The notes beneath the pieces are model-generated. The model did not search any database. It was not told where the DNA came from and saw only the letters and a program-made list of their open reading frames with translations. From NCBI RefSeq assembly GCF_000298215.1, contig NZ_BAHD01000018.1:1-64000 (forward strand): a DNA stretch of 64,000 bases. The letters are read 5' to 3'. How positions within the stretch are numbered: the first letter of the stretch is position 1; every line of letters starts with the position of its first letter. This DNA is from Kineosphaera limosa NBRC 100340 (GTDB lineage Bacteria > Actinomycetota > Actinomycetes > Actinomycetales > Dermatophilaceae). This document shows positions 8,332-16,624 of the stretch, piece after piece. A program made the translations under genes and the position numbers.

Positions 8332-9540
8332 ATGACCGACGCCTACGTCTACGACGCCGTGCGCATCCCGTTCGGCAAGTTCGGCGGCGCGCTCGCCGGC
8401 ATCCGCCCCGACGACCTGGCCGCCCACATCGTGCGCGCCAGCATGGACCGCATGCCCACCCTCGACCCGGAGGCGATCGACGAGGTCGTCTTCGGCAACG
8501 CCAACGGCGCCGGTGAGGAAAACCGGAATGTCGCCCGGATGGCCGTGCTGCTCGCCGGGCTGCCGGTCAGCGTCCCCGGCGTCACCGTCAACCGCCTGTG
8601 CGGGTCGAGCCTGGACGCCGCGATGATCGCCTCTCGACAGATCGCCGTCGGCGACGCCGACGTCGTGCTCGTCGGTGGGGTGGAGTCGATGAGCCGGGCC
8701 CCCTGGGTGCTGCCTAAGACCGAGCGTCCCTATCCCGCAGGCAATCTCGAGGCCGCGAACACCGCGCTGGGATGGCGCCTGGTCAACCCGAAGATGCCTA
8801 AGGAGTGGACCGTCTCCCTCGGTGAAGCGACCGAGCAGCTCCGCGAGAAGTACGGCGTGACCCGCGAGCAGCAGGACGAGTTCGCCGCCCGCTCCCACCA
8901 GCTCGCCGCCGCGGCGTGGGACGCGGGGCGCTACGACGACCTCGTCGTGCCCGGCCCGGCGCCGCGCCGGGGCGAACCGCTGACCCGCGACGAGGGGGTG
9001 CGGGCCGACAGCACCGCCGACACCCTCTCCGGGCTCAAGCCGGTGTTCCGCGCCGAGGGCGGCACCGTGACCGCCGGCAACTCCTCTCCGCTCAGTGACG
9101 GCGCGTCGGCGCTCTGGCTCGGCAGCGAACGCGGTGGGCAGTTGCTCGGCGCCGACCCGCTGGCCCGGATCGCGGGCCGCGCCGCCGCCGGCAACGAGCC
9201 GCAGTACTTCGGGTACGCCCCCGTCGAGGCCGCCAACCTGGCCCTTCGTCGCGCCGGCATCGCCTGGAGCGACGTGGACGCCGTCGAGCTCAACGAGGCG
9301 TTCGCGGCGCAGTCGCTGGCCTGCCTGGCCGCCTGGGACGTCGATCCCGAGAAGGTCAACGCGTGGGGCGGGGCCGTCGCCATCGGTCACCCGCTCGGCG
9401 CCTCCGGGGGCCGCGTTCTGGGCACCCTGGCGCGGCGACTGCAGGCCGAAGGCGGCCGCTACGGAGTCGCCGCCATCTGTATCGGCGTCGGCCAAGGTCT
9501 GGCCGTCGTCCTGGAGAACGTCGCCGGGAGGGCAGCATGA
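8332..9540 (+). CDS. pcaF: Beta-ketoadipyl-CoA thiolase
   Basis: It cleaves 3-oxoadipyl-CoA to succinyl-CoA and acetyl-CoA, the last step of the pathway. The 402-residue protein has the nucleophilic Cys90 in NRLCGSSLD, and the C-terminal motif GHPLGASGGR followed by CIGVGQG with the second catalytic Cys. RBS GAGGAG precedes the ATG. The stop overlaps the pcaI start by ATGA. A generic acetyl-CoA acetyltransferase is the sequence-level alternative, but position strongly favours PcaF. Confidence 0.93.
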   Translation: MTDAYVYDAVRIPFGKFGGALAGIRPDDLAAHIVRASMDRMPTLDPEAIDEVVFGNANGAGEENRNVARMAVLLAGLPVSVPGVTVNRLCGSSLDAAMIASRQIAVGDADVVLVGGVESMSRAPWVLPKTERPYPAGNLEAANTALGWRLVNPKMPKEWTVSLGEATEQLREKYGVTREQQDEFAARSHQLAAAAWDAGRYDDLVVPGPAPRRGEPLTRDEGVRADSTADTLSGLKPVFRAEGGTVTAGNSSPLSDGASALWLGSERGGQLLGADPLARIAGRAAAGNEPQYFGYAPVEAANLALRRAGIAWSDVDAVELNEAFAAQSLACLAAWDVDPEKVNAWGGAVAIGHPLGASGGRVLGTLARRLQAEGGRYGVAAICIGVGQGLAVVLENVAGRAA

Positions 9541-10223
9541 GCACCACCTTCGTCGAATCGACCGCCCAGGCCGTGGAGTGTGTCCGCGACGGCGACACCG
9601 TACTCATCGGCGGCTTCGGCGCCGCCGGGCAGCCCGTCGAACTCATCGAGGCCCTCATGGCGCGCGACGTCTCCGGGCTGACCGTCGTGAACAACAACGC
9701 CGGCAACGGCACCACCGGGCTGGCCGCCCTCATCGGCGCCGGCAAGGTCGCCAAGATGATCTGCAGCTTCCCGCGGCAGCACGACAGCCAGATCTTCGAC
9801 GCCGCCTACCGCTCCGGGCAGGTCGAACTGGAGCTGGTGCCGCAGGGCACGCTGGCCGAACGCATCCGTGCCGGCGGCGCCGGGATCGGCGGCTTCTTCA
9901 CCCCGACCGGTTACGGCACCGCGCTGGCCGAGGGTAAGGAGACCCGCGTCATCGACGGGCGCGGCTACGTCCTGGAGGCGCCGCTGGTCGCCGACGTGGC
10001 GCTGGTCAAGGCGTTGCGGGCGGACGAGCTGGGCAACCTCATCTATCGCAAGACCGCCCGCAACTTCGGCCCGATCATGTGCACGGCCGCCGCCCACGCG
10101 ATCGTGCAGGTCAGCGAGGTCGTGCCGGTCGGGTCGATCGATCCCGAGATCGTCGTGACCCCGTACATCTACGTCGACACCGTCGTGACGGTGCCCCATC
10201 CCGCGACCCCCGCCAGCGCCTGA
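9537..10223 (+). CDS. pcaI: 3-oxoadipate CoA-transferase subunit A
   Basis: With PcaJ it transfers CoA from succinyl-CoA to 3-oxoadipate. The ATG at 9537 overlaps the pcaF stop; an in-frame opening further upstream lies inside pcaF and is rejected. The product has 228 residues with the glycine-rich motif VLIGGFGAAGQP near the N-terminus, and GGAGIGGFFTPTGYGT, typical of class I CoA-transferase alpha subunits. A 10-bp gap separates it from pcaJ. Confidence 0.93.
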   Translation: MSTTFVESTAQAVECVRDGDTVLIGGFGAAGQPVELIEALMARDVSGLTVVNNNAGNGTTGLAALIGAGKVAKMICSFPRQHDSQIFDAAYRSGQVELELVPQGTLAERIRAGGAGIGGFFTPTGYGTALAEGKETRVIDGRGYVLEAPLVADVALVKALRADELGNLIYRKTARNFGPIMCTAAAHAIVQVSEVVPVGSIDPEIVVTPYIYVDTVVTVPHPATPASA

Positions 10224-10233
10224 GGAGCCCGCA

Positions 10234-10896
10234 ATGACCGAGAGCATCCGGCGCGCCGACGCGCCGCTGAACAAGAACGACCTGGCTGCCCTCGTGGCCG
10301 GCGACATCAGGGAAGGCTCCTTCGTCAACCTGGGCATCGGGCAGCCGACGACCGTCTCCAACTACCTGAGCCCGCAGCAGCGCGTGACGCTGCACACCGA
10401 GAACGGCATGCTCGGCATGGGCCCGGAAGCCCACGGCGAGGACGTCGACCCCGACCTCATCAACGCCGGCAAGGTGCCGGTCACCGAGTTGCCCGGCGCG
10501 GCCTACTTCCACCACGCCGACTCGTTCGCGATGATGCGTGGTGGGCACCTCGACGTGTGTGTGCTCGGGGCGTTCCAGGTGTCGGTCGGTGGAGATCTGG
10601 CGAACTGGTCGACCGGCGCGCCGGACGCGATCCCCGCCGTCGGGGGCGCCATGGATCTGGCGATCGGTGCGAAGGAGACGTGGGTGATGATGACGCTGTT
10701 CGCCAAGGACGGCACGTGCAAGCTCGTCGACGAGCTGACCTTTCCCGCGACCGGGGTGAACTGCGTGACCCGCGTCTACACCCCAGATGCCGTGTTCGTG
10801 CTGGGCGACGGCCAGGTCGCCGTGCGCGAGACCTTCGGAGTCGACGCCGACGACCTGGCGCAGCGGATGGGAATGCCGCTGACCGCGGTGGCGTGA
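10234..10896 (+). CDS. pcaJ: 3-oxoadipate CoA-transferase subunit B
   Basis: This is the catalytic subunit paired with PcaI. It has 220 residues with NLGIGQPTTVSNYL, and the catalytic glutamate Glu56 in LHTENGMLGMGP forms the CoA thioester intermediate. The start follows RBS GAGGAG. The stop overlaps a GTG start of the regulator gene by GTGA. Confidence 0.94.
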   Translation: MTESIRRADAPLNKNDLAALVAGDIREGSFVNLGIGQPTTVSNYLSPQQRVTLHTENGMLGMGPEAHGEDVDPDLINAGKVPVTELPGAAYFHHADSFAMMRGGHLDVCVLGAFQVSVGGDLANWSTGAPDAIPAVGGAMDLAIGAKETWVMMTLFAKDGTCKLVDELTFPATGVNCVTRVYTPDAVFVLGDGQVAVRETFGVDADDLAQRMGMPLTAVA

Positions 10897-11711
10897 CGAC
10901 GGACATGGGGCAGACGCGAGAGGCCGGGGAGCCCGGCGAGCTGGAGGCCGGAGCCGGCGGTTACGTGCAGTCGCTGGCCCGCGGGCTGGCCGTCATCGCC
11001 GCGTTCGACGCGGACAACCCGCAGATGACCCTGTCCGAGGTCGCGCGGCGCACCGGCCTGTCGCGGGCGACCGCCCGACGGTTCCTGCTGACGCTGGAGC
11101 ACCTGGGGTACGTGCGCAGCGACGGGCGCGAGTTCGCGTTGACGCCGCAGGTCATGCGCTTGGGGTTCGCCTACCTCTCCAGCCAGTCGCTACCCGATGT
11201 CGCCCAGCCGCACCTCACCGAGCTTTCGCGGCAGCTGCAGGAGTCGACCTCCGTGGCCGTGCTCGACGGTGACGACATCACGTATGTCGCGCGGCAGGCG
11301 ACGCGGCGGATCATGACGGTGGCGATCCGCGTCGGCACCCGATTTCCCGCCTACGCCACGTCGATGGGGCGGGTGCTGCTGGCCGACTTCGACGAGCCCG
11401 CGCTGCAGGCCTACCTCGAGCGGGTGCCGCTGGTGTCGATCACCTCGGGCACCCTCACCGACCCCGCGCAGCTGCGCGCCGAGCTGGGCCGCATCCGCGA
11501 CCAGGGGTACGCCGTCGTCGATCAGGAGCTGGAGTTGGGGCTGCGCTCCATCGCCGCCCCTATTCGGGACGGAGCCGGTCGGGTGGTGGCGGCGGTCAAC
11601 GTCTCCACCGGCGTGCTGACCCCGCACGGGCAGTCCGTCGAGCAACTGCTCGAGCCGCTGCTCGAGACCGCCGCCAAGATCGAGGGCGACCTGCGCGCGC
11701 AGGGGCGCTGA
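10893..11711 (+). CDS. pcaR: IclR-family regulator of the beta-ketoadipate operon
   Basis: The GTG at 10893 overlaps the pcaJ stop (GTGA) and gives 272 residues; an ATG at 10905 is a close alternative. The N-terminal winged helix contains SEVARRTGLSRATARRFLL, and the C-terminal IclR effector domain carries GTRFPAYATSMGRVLLAD and GLRSIAAPIRD. Placement as last gene of the operon suggests that it senses a pathway intermediate and regulates the operon, including its own gene, through the operator near 1236-1271. Whether it activates or represses is not visible. Confidence 0.9.
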   Translation: MTTDMGQTREAGEPGELEAGAGGYVQSLARGLAVIAAFDADNPQMTLSEVARRTGLSRATARRFLLTLEHLGYVRSDGREFALTPQVMRLGFAYLSSQSLPDVAQPHLTELSRQLQESTSVAVLDGDDITYVARQATRRIMTVAIRVGTRFPAYATSMGRVLLADFDEPALQAYLERVPLVSITSGTLTDPAQLRAELGRIRDQGYAVVDQELELGLRSIAAPIRDGAGRVVAAVNVSTGVLTPHGQSVEQLLEPLLETAAKIEGDLRAQGR

Positions 11712-11731
11712 GCGGCCCGGGTCGTGCCGAT

Positions 11732-12592
11732 TCAGGTGGCTTTGTGACCGACGGCGAAGACCCGCTCGAACTCCAGCAGCACGCGGCCGTCGCGCACGGG
11801 GTAGGCCTCGTGCAGGGCGGCCTCGTACTCCGCGAGAAATGCCTCGCGCTCGCTGTCGTCGGTGAGCACCGCCAGCACCGGTCGTAGGGCCGTCGCTCGC
11901 ACCCAACTCAGCACCGGATGCACACTCTTGTGTGCTGTATCGGGGATGTCGGCGGGGAGCACGTGGACGTAGGTCGTCGTCCAGGCGTCGACGGTCAAGC
12001 CCGCCGCGGCGAGGATCTCCAGGTACTCGGGGGCGGTCGCCGACGCGGCGGCGCGCTGCAGGGGCGGCAGCAACTCGTCGGCACGTCGATGCCCGGCGGC
12101 CACCTCGCGCATCAACGCGTGCGAGGGCGCGCCGAAATTGTGCGGCACTTGCAGCGCGAGCACCCCGCCGGGTGCCAACGCCCGCGCCCACCTCGGCAGC
12201 AGCTCTCGATGCCCCGGAACCCACTGGAGCGCGGCGTTGGTGACGAGCACATCGATGCCGCCGAACCCAGGCCCGCCGGCCGGGCCGCCGCTCCCGCCCT
12301 CGGTCGCGAAGCCGGCCGCGTCCCAGGTTGCGAGATCCCCCTGCACCCATTGCACCCGGCGGTCGACATCGAGGTCACGCGCCCGCGTCAGCATCTGCGG
12401 GGAGTTGTCGAGCCCGACGATGCGCGCCTGCGGCCAACGGCGCGGCAGCAACAGGGTCGCCGGGCCGTCGCCGCACCCGACGTCGACCACGAGCCTCGGC
12501 GCAACCTCCGGGCCGACCCGTGCGAGCAGGTCGATGAACGGGCGGCTGCGCTCGTCGCCGTAGCGGGCGTACTGCGCCGGATCCCACGTCAT
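11732..12592 (-). CDS. tam: Trans-aconitate 2-methyltransferase
   Basis: This SAM-dependent methyltransferase would esterify trans-aconitate, a spontaneous inhibitor derived from cis-aconitate, protecting the citric-acid cycle. The SAM-binding motif I is VVDVGCGDGPATLLL, followed by IVGLDNSPQML and a motif-II region VTNAALQWVPGH, all typical of Tam. The ATG at 12592 is preferred; a GTG at 12598 is possible. The product has 286 residues. It is convergent with pcaR (20-bp gap) and divergent from a MarR gene across a palindromic operator region, as described for the Streptomyces TamR-tam pair. Confidence 0.88.
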   Translation of the reverse strand: MTWDPAQYARYGDERSRPFIDLLARVGPEVAPRLVVDVGCGDGPATLLLPRRWPQARIVGLDNSPQMLTRARDLDVDRRVQWVQGDLATWDAAGFATEGGSGGPAGGPGFGGIDVLVTNAALQWVPGHRELLPRWARALAPGGVLALQVPHNFGAPSHALMREVAAGHRRADELLPPLQRAAASATAPEYLEILAAAGLTVDAWTTTYVHVLPADIPDTAHKSVHPVLSWVRATALRPVLAVLTDDSEREAFLAEYEAALHEAYPVRDGRVLLEFERVFAVGHKAT

Positions 12593-12609
12593 GGCCACGA
12601 CACTCCGTT

Positions 12610-12671
12610 TATCTCGATATCAAGATAGTTGTGAGCGTGTCAGCCCGGTCTTTCGATGTCAAGCATCTTGA
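12610..12671. promoter_or_regulatory. Two palindromes, probable TamR operators
   Basis: TATCTCGATATCAAGATA (12610-12627) is an 18-bp inverted repeat with one mismatched pair. TCAAG-CAT-CTTGA (12659-12671) is a second, perfect 5-bp inverted repeat. Both contain the CAAG/CTTG core that MarR-family dimers commonly recognise. They lie between the divergent starts of tam (12592) and the MarR gene (12689), so one regulator could control both. The first site would cover the tam promoter and the second is 17 bp ahead of the MarR start. Confidence 0.7.
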
Positions 12672-12688
12672 TCGCCTAGGCTCATGGG

Positions 12689-13246
12689 ATGGCCGCCATC
12701 GATCCGCAGCACCCCGTCGAACACGACGAGGTCGACCGCATCGTCCAGGCCTGGCAGCGAGTGGCGCCGCAGCTGCCGGTCGAGCCCCTCCACGTTCTCT
12801 CGCGCATCAGCCGGTTCGCCCGGCACCTGGACCGCGCTCGCAAGGAGGCGTTCTCGCGGCATCACCTGGAGGTGTGGGAGTTCGACGTGATGTCGGCGCT
12901 GCGCCGGGCCGGGGCCCCGTACGAACTGTCACCGGGCATCTTGGTGCAGCAGACCCTGTCGACGAGCGGCACGATGACCAACCGCATCGATCGGCTCGAG
13001 CGGCGCGGTCTCGTCGAGCGACACCGCGACCCCAGCGACCGCCGGGGCGTCAAGGTGCGACTGACCGCCACCGGCTGCGAGGTCGTCGACTCCGCGCTGC
13101 ACGACCTCCTGGAACGTGAGCACGACCTGCTGGCCCACCTCCCCCAGGCCGAACGCACCCACCTGGCGGACTCCCTCCGCCTCCTGTTGGCGCCGCTGGA
13201 GCCCGACGCCGACCACCGGCGCTCGGACAAGCGCCACCCCGACTGA
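12689..13246 (+). CDS. tamR: MarR-family regulator, probable TamR
   Basis: The product has 185 residues. The winged-helix domain includes LEVWEFDVMSALRRAG, SGTMTNRIDRLERRGLVER and DRRGVKVRLTATG, the recognition helix and wing of MarR proteins. Divergent orientation to tam with shared palindromes matches the Streptomyces TamR arrangement. There the repressor releases DNA in response to citrate, cis-aconitate, trans-aconitate or isocitrate and links oxidative damage of aconitase to metabolism. The symbol is given by that synteny and the operator shape, not by tested ligand residues. Confidence 0.82.
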   Translation: MAAIDPQHPVEHDEVDRIVQAWQRVAPQLPVEPLHVLSRISRFARHLDRARKEAFSRHHLEVWEFDVMSALRRAGAPYELSPGILVQQTLSTSGTMTNRIDRLERRGLVERHRDPSDRRGVKVRLTATGCEVVDSALHDLLEREHDLLAHLPQAERTHLADSLRLLLAPLEPDADHRRSDKRHPD

Positions 13247-13280
13247 CCGCCATCATCGGAACTCGACGGGACTGAGGCTC

Positions 13281-13390
13281 GACTGGGCAACCGGCAACCG
13301 ACTGGACAACAGGCAACCGACTGGGCAACTGCTCGAGTCGTTGCCCAGTCGGGCCAGCTATTGCCCAGTCGGGTCGGCGCTTGCCCAGTC
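13281..13390. repeat. Array of three forward and three inverted copies of a 10-bp motif
   Basis: GACTGGGCAA occurs at 13281 and 13319, with the variant GACTGGACAA at 13300 (19-bp spacing). Its complement TTGCCCAGTC occurs at 13341, 13361 and 13381 (20-bp spacing). The array lies between the convergent ends of the MarR and ABC-F genes. The 3+3 arrangement could fold into a large nested hairpin in either transcript, or place six protein sites on one DNA face. A bidirectional terminator is the simplest reading, but regular spacing and multiple copies are unusual for one. Confidence 0.85.
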
Positions 13391-13435
13391 CACGCGGCAC
13401 ATGCCGGCCCGGGCGCTTCGTAGCGCCAGCAGGGC

Positions 13436-15235
13436 TCAGGCGAGGGACTCCGAAAGCTCCAGCCAGCGCTCTTCCAGCTCCCCTACCTCGGATTCGGCGG
13501 CGCGCAGCTCGGCGCTCAAGCTGCCGAGGCCGGCGTAGTCGCTCTGGTCGTGCGCGGCCATCCGGTCGTGGATGCCGGCGATGCTCTTGGCGAGGCGATC
13601 CAGCTTGCGCTCGATGGCGGTGATCTCCTTGCGCAGGGCACGGTCCTGGGCGCCGTTGACGCGATGATCGGAGGCGCCTCCCGAGCCCCCCGGGCCCAGC
13701 GGGCTCCCCCCGGCACGCTCGGCGCCGGCCTGCTGCGCGTGCCGCAGCCGCAGGTACTCATCGACGCCGCCGGGCATGTGCCGCAGTCGCCCGTCGATGA
13801 TGGCGTACTGCTGGTCGGTGGCGCGTTCGAGCAGGTAGCGGTCGTGCGAGACGACGATCAGAGTGCCCGGCCAGGAGTCCAGCAGGTCTTCCATCGCGGC
13901 CAGCATGTCGGTGTCGACGTCGTTGGACGGCTCGTCGAGGATCATGACGTTCGGCTCATCGAGCAGCACAAGCAGCAGCTGCAGCCGGCGCTTCTGCCCG
14001 CCGGAGAGCTCCCCGACCCGGGCGGCAAGGTGCTCGCGGGCGAAGCCGAGACGCTCGAGCAGCTGGGCCGGCGTCAGCTCCTTGCCGTCGACGACGTACG
14101 CGGCCTTGGTGCGGGCGAGCACGTCGCGCACCCGCTCCGCCGCGATCTCCGCCAACTGGGTGAACTGCTGGTCGAGCACCCCGAGCCGCACGGTCTTGCC
14201 GCGCTTGACCCGCCCGGAGGTCGGCGCCAGGGTGCCCGCGATGAGCGCGAGCAGCGTGGACTTGCCGACGCCGTTGGCCCCGAGCACGGCGGTCCGCTCC
14301 CCCGGCGCGATCCGCCAGAGCACATCCCGCAGCACCTCGTGGTCACCGAACGAGACCCCGGCATCGAGCAGGTCGATGACGTCCTTGCCGAGCCGGGACA
14401 CCGCCATCCGGGAGAGTTCGAGGCGGTCGCGGGGCGGCGGCACGTCCTCGATGAGCACGTTCGCCGCGTCGATGCGGAACTTCGGCTTGGACGTGCGCGC
14501 CGGGGCGCCGCGCCGCAGCCACGCCAGCTCCTTGCGCATGAGGTTCTGCCGCTTGGCTTCGACCGCGGCGGCCTGCCGATCGCGTTCGACCCGCTGCAAC
14601 ACATATGCCGCGTAGCCACCCTCGAACGGTTCGACGATCCGGTCGTGCACCTCCCACGTGCTGGTGACGACCTCGTCGAGAAACCACCGGTCGTGGGTGA
14701 TGAGCAGCAGCCCGCCGGCGTTCTTGGCCCACCGGGTCTTCAGGTGTCCGGCGAGCCAGGCGATGCCTTCGACGTCGAGGTGGTTGGTCGGCTCGTCGAG
14801 GGCGATGACGTCCCAGTCGCCGACGAGCAGAGCCGCGAGCGCCACCCGGCGTCGCTGGCCACCGGAGAGCGTGCCGATCTTGGCTTCCCAGGCGAGGTCG
14901 GACACGAGGCCGCCGATGACGTCGCGCACCTGGGGGTCGCCGGCCCATTCGTGCTCGACGCGGTCGCCGACGATCGCGTGCCCCACCGTCTCGTCGTCGT
15001 CGAGGGTGTCGGACTGATCGAGCACCCCCATCCGCACCCCGCCGCGGCGCGTGACCCGCCCGGCGTCGGGATCTTGGCGCCCCGACAGCAGGTTGAGCAG
15101 CGACGACTTGCCGTCGCCGTTGCGTCCGACGATGCCGATGCGGTCGCCCTCGTCGATCCCGAGGGTCACGTCGTCGAAGACCACGCGCGTCGGATACTCC
15201 AGGTGCAGGCCCTCGGCCCCCAATAGATGTGCCAT
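13436..15235 (-). CDS. ABC-F family ATPase (Uup-like ribosome-associated)
   Basis: This soluble protein of 599 residues has two ABC cassettes and no membrane domain. Walker A motifs are GRNGDGKSSLL (cassette 1) and GANGVGKSTLL (cassette 2). Signature motifs are LSGGQRRR and LSGGQKRR, and the Walker B regions end ALDEPTNHLD and ILDEPSNDVD. A linker rich in Lys/Arg/Ala and a C-terminal coiled-coil (about 530-599) are present, as in Uup/Ttd proteins. ABC-F proteins act on ribosomal tRNA sites or confer ribosome-drug tolerance; the substrate is not predictable here. The gene is the usual downstream neighbour of ispE in Actinobacteria. Confidence 0.92.
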   Translation of the reverse strand: MAHLLGAEGLHLEYPTRVVFDDVTLGIDEGDRIGIVGRNGDGKSSLLNLLSGRQDPDAGRVTRRGGVRMGVLDQSDTLDDDETVGHAIVGDRVEHEWAGDPQVRDVIGGLVSDLAWEAKIGTLSGGQRRRVALAALLVGDWDVIALDEPTNHLDVEGIAWLAGHLKTRWAKNAGGLLLITHDRWFLDEVVTSTWEVHDRIVEPFEGGYAAYVLQRVERDRQAAAVEAKRQNLMRKELAWLRRGAPARTSKPKFRIDAANVLIEDVPPPRDRLELSRMAVSRLGKDVIDLLDAGVSFGDHEVLRDVLWRIAPGERTAVLGANGVGKSTLLALIAGTLAPTSGRVKRGKTVRLGVLDQQFTQLAEIAAERVRDVLARTKAAYVVDGKELTPAQLLERLGFAREHLAARVGELSGGQKRRLQLLLVLLDEPNVMILDEPSNDVDTDMLAAMEDLLDSWPGTLIVVSHDRYLLERATDQQYAIIDGRLRHMPGGVDEYLRLRHAQQAGAERAGGSPLGPGGSGGASDHRVNGAQDRALRKEITAIERKLDRLAKSIAGIHDRMAAHDQSDYAGLGSLSAELRAAESEVGELEERWLELSESLA

Positions 15236-15361
15236 CGCCTACCAGGTTAGGGACGCCACCGGCCCCCCACGCAGGCGGCCACGCCGCCTCCCGCCGCCGC
15301 GAGTACCGCCACAGAGGGCGCACTGTCGGAGCGGATCCGGTTTAGCGGGAACGTCTCGTCA

Positions 15362-15483
15362 GACGTAGCGACTTCTTGACGTACTCGCGCGCAGGGCCTC
15401 AGCTGGCCCGGGCCTGTGACCTGGGCTTTTCTGCGAGGCCCCGTTTCGGCGCCGTCGCGAGTACGTCAAGAAGTCGCTACGTC
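15362..15483. repeat. Long palindromic repeat element, copy 1
   Basis: Two 28-bp arms (15362-15389 and 15456-15483) are perfect inverted repeats, beginning GACGTAGCGACTTCTTGACG and ending AAGTCGCTACGTC. They enclose 66 bp that includes GCCTGTGACC. The element lies in the gap between the ABC-F start and the ispE stop. A related copy at 41847-41969 has the same outer arm sequence and nearly the same length. It contains no ORF and has no visible target-site duplication. It may be a non-autonomous mobile repeat or a structured RNA element. Confidence 0.9.
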
Positions 15484-15520
15484 CCCCGACACCCGCGGGA
15501 CGGGGTGGGGGCCAAAGGGG

Positions 15521-16570
15521 CTACTTGCGGCCCAGGGGGGTGCCGGCGGGGGCGTTCAGCACATGGGCGCCGTGGGCGGGGCCCACCGCGCGCTTGACGT
15601 CGCTGGCCACCCCGGAAGCGGTGAGCGCGACGGCGAGGTCGAGGGCCCCCTCCGGCCCGTCGACGAGGAAGGCCAGCGTGGGACCCGAGCCGGAGACGAT
15701 GCCGCCGAGGGCGCCGTACTCCAGGCCGGCGTCGAGCACCTCTTGCAGGTCGGGTCGCAGGCTGAGCGCGGCTTCTTGCAGGTCGTTGCGCAGGGCGGCG
15801 CCGAGCGCGTGGGAGTCGCCGCCGCGGAGGGCGGCCATCATGTCCGGCGAGGGTTGCGGGTCAGGGATGTCGTGTTCGCCGCGGTCGTCGCGCAACCGAT
15901 CGCATTCGGCGAAGACGGCCGGGGTCGACAATCCCTCCTTGGCGACGGCTAGCACCCAGTGGTAGCGACCGCGGCTGAGCACGGGGGCGACCCGCTCGCC
16001 CCGCCCGGAACCGATGGCGGTGCCGCCGGTCAGGGCGAAGTTGACGTCGCTGCCCAGCTCGGCGGCCAGCTCGTCGAGCACCTCGCGGTCGGTGTTGAGT
16101 TGCCACAGAGCGTCGCAGGCCACGAGGGTGGCGGCGGCGTCGGCGGATCCCCCGGCCATACCGGCGGCGACGGGGATCTCCTTGGCGATGTGGACGTGAA
16201 CCGGGCCGATTCCCTGCGGCTCCTCCGGTTTGGAGGGCACCTGGCGCAGCGGTCCGCGGCTGGGCTCCTCGACCTCCTCCGCGGGCTCGGGGTCCGCAGC
16301 GGCTTCGGCGGCGGCCCGCTGGGCAAGGAGCCGCGCGGCCTTCAGCGCCAGGTTGTCGCCGGTCTCCGGCACCAGGTGGCGGTAGGGCCCGGAGAGGGTG
16401 ACGGCCCACTGCGAGGCGGGGGTGACGGTGATGTCGTCGTACAGGCCGACGGCGTGGAAGACCGTGGACAGGTCGTGGTAGCCGTCCGCGCGCCGCGGTC
16501 CCACGATCAATTCGAGGTTGATCTTCGCGGGGACGCGAACGGTGACGCCTCCACGGGCCGCAGCAGTCAT
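15521..16570 (-). CDS. ispE: 4-diphosphocytidyl-2-C-methyl-D-erythritol kinase
   Basis: This GHMP-family kinase of the MEP isoprenoid pathway phosphorylates CDP-methylerythritol. The N-terminal VRVPAKINLELIVG and the ATP motif PVAAGMAGGSADAAATL are diagnostic, and the C-terminal GGIVSGSGPTLAFL is present. The ATG at 16570 is chosen; one at 16582 is in frame. The protein has about 349 residues, some 40 longer than usual, because of an acidic Ala/Glu/Pro-rich insert (DPEPAEEVEEPSRG and flanks) between the N-terminal and ATP-binding parts. It follows rsmA on the same strand, the standard order. Confidence 0.93.
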   Translation of the reverse strand: MTAAARGGVTVRVPAKINLELIVGPRRADGYHDLSTVFHAVGLYDDITVTPASQWAVTLSGPYRHLVPETGDNLALKAARLLAQRAAAEAAADPEPAEEVEEPSRGPLRQVPSKPEEPQGIGPVHVHIAKEIPVAAGMAGGSADAAATLVACDALWQLNTDREVLDELAAELGSDVNFALTGGTAIGSGRGERVAPVLSRGRYHWVLAVAKEGLSTPAVFAECDRLRDDRGEHDIPDPQPSPDMMAALRGGDSHALGAALRNDLQEAALSLRPDLQEVLDAGLEYGALGGIVSGSGPTLAFLVDGPEGALDLAVALTASGVASDVKRAVGPAHGAHVLNAPAGTPLGRK

Positions 16571-16624
16571 GGCCGCCACCATAACGGGCCGCTCACAACC
16601 CCGAACGACCCCCGTCGCGACGGC

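Noticed and set aside
13550-15226. 558-codon plus-strand open frame and similar ones at 25327-27654 and 29678-31729
   Set aside because: They mirror the ABC-F, clpB and dnaK genes, which are certain, and show low-complexity composition.
15362-15483. Insertion sequence with terminal inverted repeats
   Set aside because: At 122 bp there is no room for a transposase and no target-site duplication could be seen, so only a repeat element is claimed.
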